Shown here: positions 1-6,182 of the stretch, piece after piece
Layout: each line of letters opens with the position of its first letter
Numbering within the stretch: the first letter of the stretch is position 1
DNA from: Acidobacteriota bacterium
GTDB taxonomy: Bacteria > Acidobacteriota > Terriglobia > Acidiferrales > UBA7541
Length of the DNA stretch: 8,992 bases
Direction: 5' to 3'
NCBI GenBank assembly: GCA_003224075.1
Contig: QHYF01000074.1
Coordinates: 2,372-11,363, forward strand
Made by a program: the position numbers and the translations under genes
Notes under the pieces: model-generated
What the model was told of the DNA's origin: nothing
What the model saw: only the letters and a program-made list of their open reading frames with translations
Databases searched by the model: none

Positions 1-605
1 TCATTTGGCTGCAACACGTTTTCGCGCTCGCCGTCTGATTTTGGAATCACGAAGAAGTCTTCCACGCTGACTTCGCGTTGCCCCTTCGGACCATACAACC
101 TCAGTTTTGCGCCCAGCGCGACCAGGGCAGGCGCGAGGCTTGACGGATTCACGAAGTACGCCGGGCCGTCATTCCCCAGGATCGCGTGATAACGATTTTC
201 GCCGTCAGGCACAAGCGACCGCCCGGTTTCGTCCTTTGCCAGCAAGCCAAATCCGTTGCGGAAATACCAGCAGCGCGGGCGCTGGCAGAGATCGCCGCCG
301 ACCGTACCCATGCTGCGGATCTGCGGGCTCGTTATTCCTTCAGCGGCTTGCGTGAGGGCAGGATACTCGGCGCGAATGGCTGCGTTTTCAAGCAACTCCT
401 CGATCGTGGCGAGCGCGCCGATCGTCAACCCCTCGGTTGCAGGATGGATCCCGCCCAGCTCTGCAATGCTCTTGATATTCACGATGCGCTTCGGCGTTAC
501 GACGTACTCTTTCATCAGGCTGATCAAATCGGCGTTCCAGTTTGCGCCCAGCAGCCCGATTGCTTCCTGTCTGGTGTTGGGACGGGCGTATTCAAAGGGT
601 TCCAT
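1..605 (-). CDS. FAD-binding subunit of a xanthine/aldehyde dehydrogenase-type molybdenum hydroxylase (3' end outside window)
   Basis: The first 201 residues are visible; the frame is still open at the window edge (family members are usually about 290-330 aa). The product resembles the CoxM/XdhB/PaoB FAD subunit, which passes electrons from the [2Fe-2S] subunit to an acceptor. Supporting motifs are VVTPKRIVNIKSI near residues 36-48, the second flavin motif SMGTVGGDLCQRPRCWYFR near residues 97-115, and a C-terminal VNPSSLAPALVALGA stretch typical of the fold. ATG at 605 overlaps the TGA of the catalytic subunit by one base (TGATG), and AAGGAG lies 10 bases upstream (616-621), so the start is firm. 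Oddity: the usual first FAD loop, A-G-G-T-D before the LMK helix, is absent; the protein reads LLGANWNADLISLMKEY, about ten residues shorter than expected. No signal peptide is present, so export would depend on the Tat-bearing partner. Confidence 0.92.
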   Translation of the reverse strand, partial: MEPFEYARPNTRQEAIGLLGANWNADLISLMKEYVVTPKRIVNIKSIAELGGIHPATEGLTIGALATIEELLENAAIRAEYPALTQAAEGITSPQIRSMGTVGGDLCQRPRCWYFRNGFGLLAKDETGRSLVPDGENRYHAILGNDGPAYFVNPSSLAPALVALGAKLRLYGPKGQREVSVEDFFVIPKSDGERENVLQPN

Positions 606-2740
606 CAGGCTGTCACTCCTTCCTCCATTGCCGCCAGCACGTTATCGGGCGTCAGCGGCAGCGTGGGAACGCGCACTCCGATGGCGTTGGCCACTGCGTT
701 GGAAATGGCTGCGCCGGGCGAAACAACCGGCGGTTCGCCCAGTCCAATCACTCCGCGCTCGTCGTAACCGGGGCCCGTCATCATGTGCACCACGATGTCT
801 CCGAAATCGCTGATGCCCGCGAGCTTGTAAAACTCCAAATCCGCGTTCAAGCAGCGTCCCGTTTGCTCATCCATGATTTTCTGTTCGAACAGCGCGTACG
901 TGATGCCCATGATGCACGCGCCGTACACCTGGCTCTCTGCGGTTTTCAAGTCAATGATCAGGCCGCAATCCTGCACCGCCACCAGTTTTCCCACGTGCAC
1001 GATCCCGGTTTCAACATCTACGCTGACTTCGGCCATCTGCGCGCCACCGACTCCGCTGGAAAGCAGATCGTCATTTCCGCGCTGCCGCTGGCCAGCCGCT
1101 GTGATGGGTGTGCTGCCGAGCTTCGCGCAGGCCTGCTTCCAGGCAATCGCCTTGCCGACGCCTTTCACGCGAATCTGTCCGCCGATGGCTTCCAGATCGT
1201 CGGGTTTGGCTCCCAGCGAGGGCGCAACTTTCTCGAGAAGCTCGTTCAAGGCGTTTGTCGCCGCTCGGCGCGTGGAGGAGCTAACTCCCCCAACCGTTGT
1301 CGAACCGCCCGAAGCTCCGTCGGCCGGATACTTGGAATCGCCAATATTCACCCGCACAGCCTCGAGCGGCAGACCAAACGTTTCCGCCGTGATGATGGCG
1401 ATCACCGTGCGCGTGCCCGTTCCCAGGTCTTGCGAAGCCAAGGAAACTTCCACCGATCCATCGGGCTGAATTGTGCAGTTGCAATTGCTCGGGTGACCCG
1501 CGCCGCCCCAGGTATGAATGGATAGGCCCAAGCCACGCTTAATCGGACCGGATGTCTTATCGCCGCGGCGGTGCCATTTCTTCTGCCAGTCCATCAATTC
1601 CGCGGCTTTTTCCAGCTCCGCCTGATAAGTCTTCGCCAGCGGCCCGGTCAGTTGAACGTTCTTCTGAAACATCTCGAGCGGGTCAATGCCGATTTTCGCC
1701 GCCAGGTCCTCTAGCGCCGACATCGTGATGAGGCACATCTGCGGGTGATTGGGCGCGCGCCACGCGCGAGCCGGGCCGATGTTGGTCAAAACCGCCGTGT
1801 GGCGCACGCGCCGGTCCGGAATGCGCATGACGTAAGGCAGATTCGGCGCGCCGCCTTGCGCGTCGGGTCCGCCCGTGCCCCAGGACTCCGAAGACCAACC
1901 GGTGAGAGTTCCGTCCTTCTTCGCACCCACGCGAACTTTTGCATACATCGAAGGACGCGCCCCGGCGGCCATCAATTCCTGATCGCGCTCCAGCATCATC
2001 TTTACAGGGCGCCCCGCCTTCTTGGACAGCCTCGCGCACGCCAAGCCCCAGGTATCAGCCCCGAACTTGCTCCCGAAACCTCCGCCCATCACAGGCGTAA
2101 GCACACGCACCTTATCTGCGGAACTGACGATATTTGCTTTCGCGAGCTCCCCGGGAATCCCGCTTACGTTCTGCGTGGAGGCATACATCGTGAGATTGTC
2201 GCCGTCCCATTCCGCCACCTGGCCGTGGGCCTCCAGGCAGCAGTGTGTAATCACCGGGGAGCCGTACTCGCCTTCACTGACCATTTCGGCTTGTTGTAAC
2301 GATTGGTCGGGATTTCCGTCAACCTGCTCGGCGATCTGCTTGGTGTGTTCGCCCGCCTTCGACGGCGGCACGTCGGCAACTAGGTGCGAGATTTTCTCGT
2401 ATTTAACTTCAATGCGGCGCGCCGCATCCCGCGCCTGCTCTTCCGTCTCCGCGGCAATGGCGACGACTTCATGCCCGGCCCACATCACTTCCTTCCCGGG
2501 CTCGGTCATGATCTCAACCGCCTTCACGCCCGGCATGGCCTCTGCCACGCTGGTATCAATGCTCACAACCTTCGCGTGCGCGTACGGCGAAAAAACCATT
2601 TTGCCGTGGAGCATGCCGGGACGGTTGACGTCGTAGCTGTACTTCGCGCGCCCCGATGATTTCCAGGGGCCGTCCAAGCGCGAAATGCGTTTGCCAATCA
2701 GGCTGCGCTTGTCTGCTGGGGGCCAGTGATAGTCGGCCAT
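605..2740 (-). CDS. Molybdopterin cofactor-binding catalytic subunit of a xanthine/aldehyde oxidoreductase-family enzyme
   Basis: This 711-residue protein is the large catalytic subunit (YagR/PaoC/CoxL-like) that binds molybdopterin cytosine dinucleotide and hydroxylates or oxidises the substrate. Residues 1-115 are the small alpha/beta hammerhead domain (PGMLHGKMVFSPYAHA at 41-56). Cofactor motifs follow: GGGFGSKFG at 219-227, RAWRAPNHPQ at 325-334 and QDLGTGTRT at 437-445. The glycine/serine-rich GASGGSTTVGGVSSSTRR lies at 475-492. The C-terminal GLGEP at 666-670 carries the conserved catalytic glutamate (E669), so the active site looks intact. The RAWRAP loop is of the aldehyde/xanthine-oxidoreductase type rather than the CO-dehydrogenase type. 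The start overlaps the stop of the iron-sulfur gene by one base (TAATG) and has AGGAGG nine bases upstream (2750-2755). The substrate cannot be inferred: aldehydes, N-heterocycles and aromatic compounds are all possible in this family. Confidence 0.95.
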   Translation of the reverse strand: MADYHWPPADKRSLIGKRISRLDGPWKSSGRAKYSYDVNRPGMLHGKMVFSPYAHAKVVSIDTSVAEAMPGVKAVEIMTEPGKEVMWAGHEVVAIAAETEEQARDAARRIEVKYEKISHLVADVPPSKAGEHTKQIAEQVDGNPDQSLQQAEMVSEGEYGSPVITHCCLEAHGQVAEWDGDNLTMYASTQNVSGIPGELAKANIVSSADKVRVLTPVMGGGFGSKFGADTWGLACARLSKKAGRPVKMMLERDQELMAAGARPSMYAKVRVGAKKDGTLTGWSSESWGTGGPDAQGGAPNLPYVMRIPDRRVRHTAVLTNIGPARAWRAPNHPQMCLITMSALEDLAAKIGIDPLEMFQKNVQLTGPLAKTYQAELEKAAELMDWQKKWHRRGDKTSGPIKRGLGLSIHTWGGAGHPSNCNCTIQPDGSVEVSLASQDLGTGTRTVIAIITAETFGLPLEAVRVNIGDSKYPADGASGGSTTVGGVSSSTRRAATNALNELLEKVAPSLGAKPDDLEAIGGQIRVKGVGKAIAWKQACAKLGSTPITAAGQRQRGNDDLLSSGVGGAQMAEVSVDVETGIVHVGKLVAVQDCGLIIDLKTAESQVYGACIMGITYALFEQKIMDEQTGRCLNADLEFYKLAGISDFGDIVVHMMTGPGYDERGVIGLGEPPVVSPGAAISNAVANAIGVRVPTLPLTPDNVLAAMEEGVTA

Positions 2741-3441
2741 TAGGCATGCCCTCCTTTCATTTTCATTGCTGCCTCAACGACAACTTTCCGCACTCCCATG
2801 TAAGTTCCGCAACGGCAGAGGTTGCCGCCGAGCGCCTCCTTCACTTGCTCGGCTGTCGGATTGTGGTGCTTCTCGATAAACGCTTTACAGGCCATCACGA
2901 AACCCGGCGTGCAGAAGCCGCACTGCTGGGCGTCGTTGTCCACAAAAGAGGCCGAAACGGGATGTAACTTTCCTTCCGGCGCCAGCCCTTCGATCGTGCG
3001 AATGTCCGCGCCCGGCTTCCCATCATGGTCGGCCACATCAATGGCCAGCGCCGTGCACGAATATGTCGCCTTGCCATTTACGATGACTGTGCACGCGCCA
3101 CACGTGCCGCGATCGCACACTTTCTTGGCTCCTGTAAGATCGAGATGGTTCCGCAGGGCGTCCAGCAACGTGACGCGCGGCTCGACAGTCAGCTTTTTCG
3201 CTTCTCCGTTGATGCGCAGCATCATGGGTACCGGCCCGGGTCCAATCACCTTGCCGCCAACGACCGTCTCCTGTGTGGTGGTCGCCGCTGTGGCCAGTTG
3301 TTGCCGCGCAAGAACTTCGGCGGTAACGGCAACGCCGGTTCCGCCCACTAACTTGACGAAGTCGCGCCTGCCGATTCTCCGCTTGCTGCGCTTGCCTTCG
3401 TCGCCGTGCACGGAATCTTTGGGATCATCCCGTCTGCTCAT
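2740..3441 (-). CDS. Tat-exported [2Fe-2S] subunit of the molybdenum hydroxylase
   Basis: This 233-residue small subunit carries two [2Fe-2S] clusters and relays electrons from the Mo site to FAD. The plant-ferredoxin-type cluster uses C109, C114, C117 and C129 (CDRGTCGAC...C). The second uses C174, C177, C209 and C211 (QCGFC...CRC); the Q before C174 is the residue that contacts the cofactor in this family. The N-terminus has a long polar n-region, a twin-arginine motif GRRDFVKLVG at 24-33 and an Ala/Val-rich hydrophobic stretch to about residue 52. This is a Tat signal, as in the periplasmic PaoABC enzyme. The other two subunits have none, so they would be carried out by this one. GGAGGT six bases upstream of the ATG (3448-3453) sets the start. 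It is the first gene of the three-gene unit. Confidence 0.95.
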   Translation of the reverse strand: MSRRDDPKDSVHGDEGKRSKRRIGRRDFVKLVGGTGVAVTAEVLARQQLATAATTTQETVVGGKVIGPGPVPMMLRINGEAKKLTVEPRVTLLDALRNHLDLTGAKKVCDRGTCGACTVIVNGKATYSCTALAIDVADHDGKPGADIRTIEGLAPEGKLHPVSASFVDNDAQQCGFCTPGFVMACKAFIEKHHNPTAEQVKEALGGNLCRCGTYMGVRKVVVEAAMKMKGGHA

Positions 3442-3447
3442 TCTCAG

Positions 3448-3453
3448 ACCTCC
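3448..3453 (-). promoter_or_regulatory. Ribosome binding site of the [2Fe-2S] subunit gene
   Basis: On the minus strand the sequence reads GGGAGGTCTGAGAATG. The GGAGGT core is six bases from the ATG at 3441, which fixes the start of the Tat-signal subunit and the beginning of the operon. I saw no convincing -35/-10 pair upstream; the promoter may lie further up, or the gene may be read through from the cupin gene. Confidence 0.75.
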
Positions 3454-3517
3454 CGCGCGTTTTCGAGAATTGCCAATACCCTATTTCTTGGCTGGGTTGC
3501 GGAATTGCTTCGTGGTT

Positions 3518-3538
3518 GCCGGCTGAGCATCCGCCGGC
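3518..3538. repeat. GC-rich inverted repeat upstream of the molybdenum hydroxylase operon
   Basis: GCCGGC at 3518-3523 and GCCGGC at 3533-3538 form a perfect 6-bp stem with a 9-base loop. It sits about 80 bases upstream of the start of the [2Fe-2S] gene. No T-run follows on either strand, so it does not look like an intrinsic terminator. It could be an operator, a leader hairpin or chance in GC-rich DNA. Confidence 0.35.
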
Positions 3539-3585
3539 CGTAAGACTCATGAAAGTACGTGGTCTGAATGGAACATCTGACCGGG

Positions 3586-3726
3586 CTAATCCGGTCCAGA
3601 TACAAGCGCAACATCATCTTGCAGCATTGCGCCCGGCTTCAAACGATAGGCCCGCGCGTTTCCGGTGTCAATTTTAAAATACTGAAACTGCTCTTCGGTG
3701 CTGCTAAACGTTGCGGGCTCTGTGAT
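3586..3726 (-). pseudogene. Possible remnant: 46-codon open frame with protein-like composition and no start codon
   Basis: The gap between the cupin and the iron-sulfur gene (3442-3773, 332 bases) contains no complete gene. On the minus strand, between TGA at 3729-3727 and TAG at 3588-3586, an open frame reads ITEPATFSSTEEQFQYFK and continues as IDTGNARAYRLKPGAMLQDD to GPD. It has no ATG or GTG near its beginning and no Shine-Dalgarno. The composition is balanced and protein-like, and the frame differs from that of the cupin, so it might be the tail of a decayed gene. I do not recognise a family; chance is a real alternative. Confidence 0.25.
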
Positions 3727-3773
3727 TCAGCGATCGCAAATGGAAATTCCCACGGAGAGAAGCTCTCGTGTTC

Positions 3774-4217
3774 TCAGGAACCCGCGCCCGGACCCACAGC
3801 CACAACAAAATATGTTGCTGGCGTTGTGCCCACGTTTTTGATTCCATGCTCATCATTGGAGCGCACGAACCCCACAGAACCCGGTCCGAGGCGGTAGCTC
3901 GTGCCATTGACGGTGAGTTCCACCGTTCCTTCCCGAATGAGCCACATTTCGGAGTGCACGTGATGGTGCGCTGCGTGAGGTGCGCCGCCGGGCGGCAGCG
4001 TCGTTTCGTGGACCTCCAGTGATTCACCGGTCGCGAGCTTGCCTTTCAGGACGTCGCGGATCTCCGCATGGTTGGGCGTTCGAATCGGCAGCTTTTCGAA
4101 CGGATACATGGCCGAGGGCAGGGAGCTGTCCTGCGTTCCCGAGCCCTCGATTCGAATGAGCGCCGGGAAAAATGCTGCGGGGAGCAACGAACAAATTTCA
4201 CGCCGGGTCATGGACAT
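3774..4217 (-). CDS. Small exported single-domain cupin protein
   Basis: This 147-residue protein has one cupin barrel. Motif 1 fits the consensus exactly: G78-x5-H84-x-H86-x3-E90-x6-G97, within GGAPHAAHHHVHSEMWLIREG. Motif 2 keeps its metal histidine and the following asparagine (H124-x3-N128) although its usual PxG is changed. All four expected metal ligands (H84, H86, E90, H124) are therefore present. The N-terminus, MSMTRREICSLLPAAFFPAL, has a twin arginine and a short hydrophobic segment, suggesting export by Tat, possibly with a lipobox-like Cys at residue 9 that is probably too early to be used. AGGAGG eight bases upstream selects ATG 4217, although the frame is open as far as 4532. 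Cupins of this type are diverse (oxygenases, isomerases, binding proteins), so the function is unknown. It lies upstream of the Mo enzyme on the same strand. Confidence 0.88.
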   Translation of the reverse strand: MSMTRREICSLLPAAFFPALIRIEGSGTQDSSLPSAMYPFEKLPIRTPNHAEIRDVLKGKLATGESLEVHETTLPPGGAPHAAHHHVHSEMWLIREGTVELTVNGTSYRLGPGSVGFVRSNDEHGIKNVGTTPATYFVVAVGPGAGS

Positions 4218-4225
4218 TGGCTTCT

Positions 4226-4231
4226 CCTCCT
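4226..4231 (-). promoter_or_regulatory. Ribosome binding site that decides the cupin start
   Basis: AGGAGG on the minus strand lies eight bases before ATG 4217. The open frame runs a further 315 bases upstream, but only this start has a strong Shine-Dalgarno, and it places the twin-arginine segment at the N-terminus. Confidence 0.8.
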
Positions 4232-4305
4232 TTTGCCGCTTGTAAATGAATCGTTTAGGGAATTCGAACGAAAAGTCTTTGCGAAGCTCCTCGACTTCCG
4301 AACAA

Positions 4306-4334
4306 AGAATCTTTAGCATGCCGTCTTTTGTCAA
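4306..4334 (-). promoter_or_regulatory. Candidate sigma-70-type promoter for the cupin gene
   Basis: On the minus strand, a perfect TTGACA (4334-4329) is followed after 17 bases by GATTCT (4311-4306), which matches the -10 consensus at only three of six positions. It would give a leader of about 80 bases before ATG 4217. It lies in the divergent region between the two operons. The weak -10 makes this tentative. Confidence 0.3.
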
Positions 4335-4467
4335 GGACGCATCTTTGCGTTCAATATTTGAAATGCAGGTGGTCCGCCAAGTGAGCCAACAGACCCGAGC
4401 AGTGGAGACCGGCAAGAATAGGGAACTCTCCGATCCCAGCGCGCCCAGCTCCCCGCAGCGATCGGAA

Positions 4468-5646
4468 ATGAGCCGCGAGGCCGTGCAAGTCACGGCAACT
4501 GCTTTTATCGTTTTGTTTTGCATCGTGGGCATGGCGCTTTGGGGACTTCCGTTTTACTACGATTTTATGGTGCAGCAGTTTGGGTGGACGCGCGGGCAGG
4601 TGACCTCTGGAAATGCCCTCAGCAAATTGGTCGTGGGGCCGGTCTTTGGATTTATCGCCGGGTGGATGGTGGATCGCTTCGGGCCGCGGCGTCTGATGAT
4701 GGCGGGAATTCTGATGGCGGGCGCGGCGCTGGTCGGGCTCGGGAGTATATCAACGCTGGGTATGTTTTATTTCTTCTACTTGTTTAATGCGCTGGGCTAC
4801 GTCTGCGGCGGACCGCTGCCAAATCAGGTGCTATTATCGCGCTGGTTCGTGAAGGCGCGCGGGAAAGCCATGGGATTCGCGTACTTGGGAATCGGATTGG
4901 GAGGCGCGGCGGTTCCCTGGATCTCTCACCTGCTCGTGCAGCGCTTCGGTTGGCAAAATGCTCTGCGCGCGTTGGGCTTATTGGTTATCTTGATCGCTCT
5001 TCCCGCCGTCTTTCTGGCGAAAGAGCCGCCGGAGCAGAAAAAGAGTGGCGCGCCCGCCGGATTCGCGGAGTCACGGGGGGCGTTCACCACAATTCCATTT
5101 CTCTTGCTGACTCTCGGCAGCATGTTTTCCATCGCTGCGGTCAGCGGTACGCAGCAGAATCTGAAACTCTTTCTGAGCCTGGATCTCCACTTTGCGCAGG
5201 GCCAGGCCGCGCGCATTTTGTCGCTGGTCCTCGGCTTCAGCATTATCGGGCGCCTGCTGATGGGCTGGCTGGCAGATCGTTTTTCGAAAAAGTACGTCAT
5301 GCTGCTGATTTACTTGCTCGTCGCAGCCGCCATTCCTCTGTTGCTTGTTGGACGATCGCAGGCGGCTGTCTACACGTTTGCAGCCGTGTTCGGCATCGGG
5401 CTTGGCGGCGACTACATGATCGTGCCACTCATGACGGCGGAAATCTTCGGCGTGCAATTTCTTGGCCGGTTGCTGGGAGTGATCTTGACGGCGGGCAGCG
5501 TCGCAGAAGCCGTATCTCCGTGGCTGGTTGGGCGCTTGCGGGAGGCGACTGGAAGTTATTCCGCCGGCTTTCTCGCGCTGATTGGCATGGCATTGCTGGG
5601 CGCCGCAGCAGCGGCGATGCTGCCGAAAGGACAGAAACCGGCATGA
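4468..5646 (+). CDS. Major facilitator superfamily transporter, oxalate/formate-antiporter or monocarboxylate-type
   Basis: With the start at 4468 this is a 392-residue, 12-helix MFS permease. The first helix begins right after MSREAVQVTATAF. The cytoplasmic loop 2-3 signature is GWMVDRFGPRRLM (65-77), and its pseudo-repeat in the second half is GWLADRFSKK (266-275). RWFVKARGKAMGFAYLGIGLG (125-145) resembles the carboxylate (OFA/MCT-like) branch, which suggests an organic acid substrate; this is inference. The central loop at about 183-205 is short and polar. The frame is open back to 4246, but the upstream 74 codons are polar and unlike an MFS N-terminus, and none of the candidate starts has a strong Shine-Dalgarno, so the exact start is uncertain. 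The TGA overlaps the next ATG (ATGA), indicating coupled translation with the flavin oxidoreductase. Confidence 0.88.
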   Translation: MSREAVQVTATAFIVLFCIVGMALWGLPFYYDFMVQQFGWTRGQVTSGNALSKLVVGPVFGFIAGWMVDRFGPRRLMMAGILMAGAALVGLGSISTLGMFYFFYLFNALGYVCGGPLPNQVLLSRWFVKARGKAMGFAYLGIGLGGAAVPWISHLLVQRFGWQNALRALGLLVILIALPAVFLAKEPPEQKKSGAPAGFAESRGAFTTIPFLLLTLGSMFSIAAVSGTQQNLKLFLSLDLHFAQGQAARILSLVLGFSIIGRLLMGWLADRFSKKYVMLLIYLLVAAAIPLLLVGRSQAAVYTFAAVFGIGLGGDYMIVPLMTAEIFGVQFLGRLLGVILTAGSVAEAVSPWLVGRLREATGSYSAGFLALIGMALLGAAAAAMLPKGQKPA

Positions 5647-6179
5647 GCAGCCGGGCGATTTTGCGTCTTGGGGCTTTGAAAGACGTGGCCCGATTTCAGG
5701 ATCATGTGCAATCGCTTCAATTGAAAATTCCATGCGACCGCGAAATCGCGCGCGGCGCCGAATCGCCATTGCGGCGGCCGCTCACGCGCGCTGGAATCAA
5801 AATCGGGAATCGCATCGCCGTTCAGCCCATGGAAGGATGGGATGGTACTTCGGATGGGAATCCAAGCGAGCACACAATCCGCCGTTGGCGGAGATTCGGC
5901 CGTAGCGGCGGGAAATTAATCTGGGGAGGCGAAGCAGTTGCAGTTTCGCACGCGGGGCGCGCGAATCCAAACCAGCTCGTGATTGCAGAGCATACGCGTG
6001 AAGGGCTCGCAAGATTGCGTGCGGTCCTGATCGAAGAACATCGCCGGACGGCGGGTTCAGACCAGGGGCTGCTCATCGGATTGCAGTTGACGCATTCCGG
6101 TCGCTACTGCCGCCCGAATTCGCACGACAGGCCAGAGCCGCGCATTCTTTATCATCACCCGATATTAGACCGAAAATGA
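5643..6179 (+). CDS. N-terminal half of an old yellow enzyme-family NADH:flavin oxidoreductase, ending at an in-frame TGA
   Basis: This is the first 178 residues of an FMN-dependent TIM-barrel oxidoreductase; the rest continues in the same frame after the stop. The barrel starts at about residue 43 (PLTRAGIKIGNRIAVQPMEGWDG), where FMN-binding residues normally sit. EAVAVSHAGRANPNQLVI (97-114) follows, and then the conserved QLTHSGRYCRPN (148-159), whose HSGR motif is typical of the family. The frame ends at HHPILDRK, where OYE homologues carry straight on to the segment before helix 4. ATG 5643 overlaps the transporter stop by four bases (ATGA), and AAAGGA lies 11 bases upstream. On its own the fragment lacks the catalytic Tyr and half of the barrel and should not fold to an active enzyme. 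Confidence 0.85.
   Translation: MSSRAILRLGALKDVARFQDHVQSLQLKIPCDREIARGAESPLRRPLTRAGIKIGNRIAVQPMEGWDGTSDGNPSEHTIRRWRRFGRSGGKLIWGGEAVAVSHAGRANPNQLVIAEHTREGLARLRAVLIEEHRRTAGSDQGLLIGLQLTHSGRYCRPNSHDRPEPRILYHHPILDRK
6177..6179 (+). other. In-frame TGA interrupting the flavin oxidoreductase
   Basis: Codon 179 reads TGA between AAA (Lys178) and GGA (Gly180). The frame before and after is the same, and homology runs across it without visible loss, so one base substitution (for example CGA or TGG to TGA) explains it. A nonsense mutation in a young pseudogene, a consensus or assembly error, or UGA recoding are the options. Confidence 0.9.
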
Positions 6180-6182
6180 GGA

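Noticed and set aside
542..1525. Long plus-strand open frame opposite the Mo catalytic subunit
   Set aside because: It is the antisense shadow of a clearly identified 711-residue gene, with Arg/His-rich composition and no family motifs.
4246..4467. Longer transporter start at 4246 (or 4318, 4360)
   Set aside because: There is no Shine-Dalgarno, the extension is polar and untypical for an MFS, and the first helix begins naturally after 4468. Not fully excluded.
4218..4532. N-terminal extension of the cupin frame up to 4532
   Set aside because: The strong AGGAGG before 4217 and the twin-arginine segment mark the real start. The extension overlaps the divergent transporter and has poor composition.
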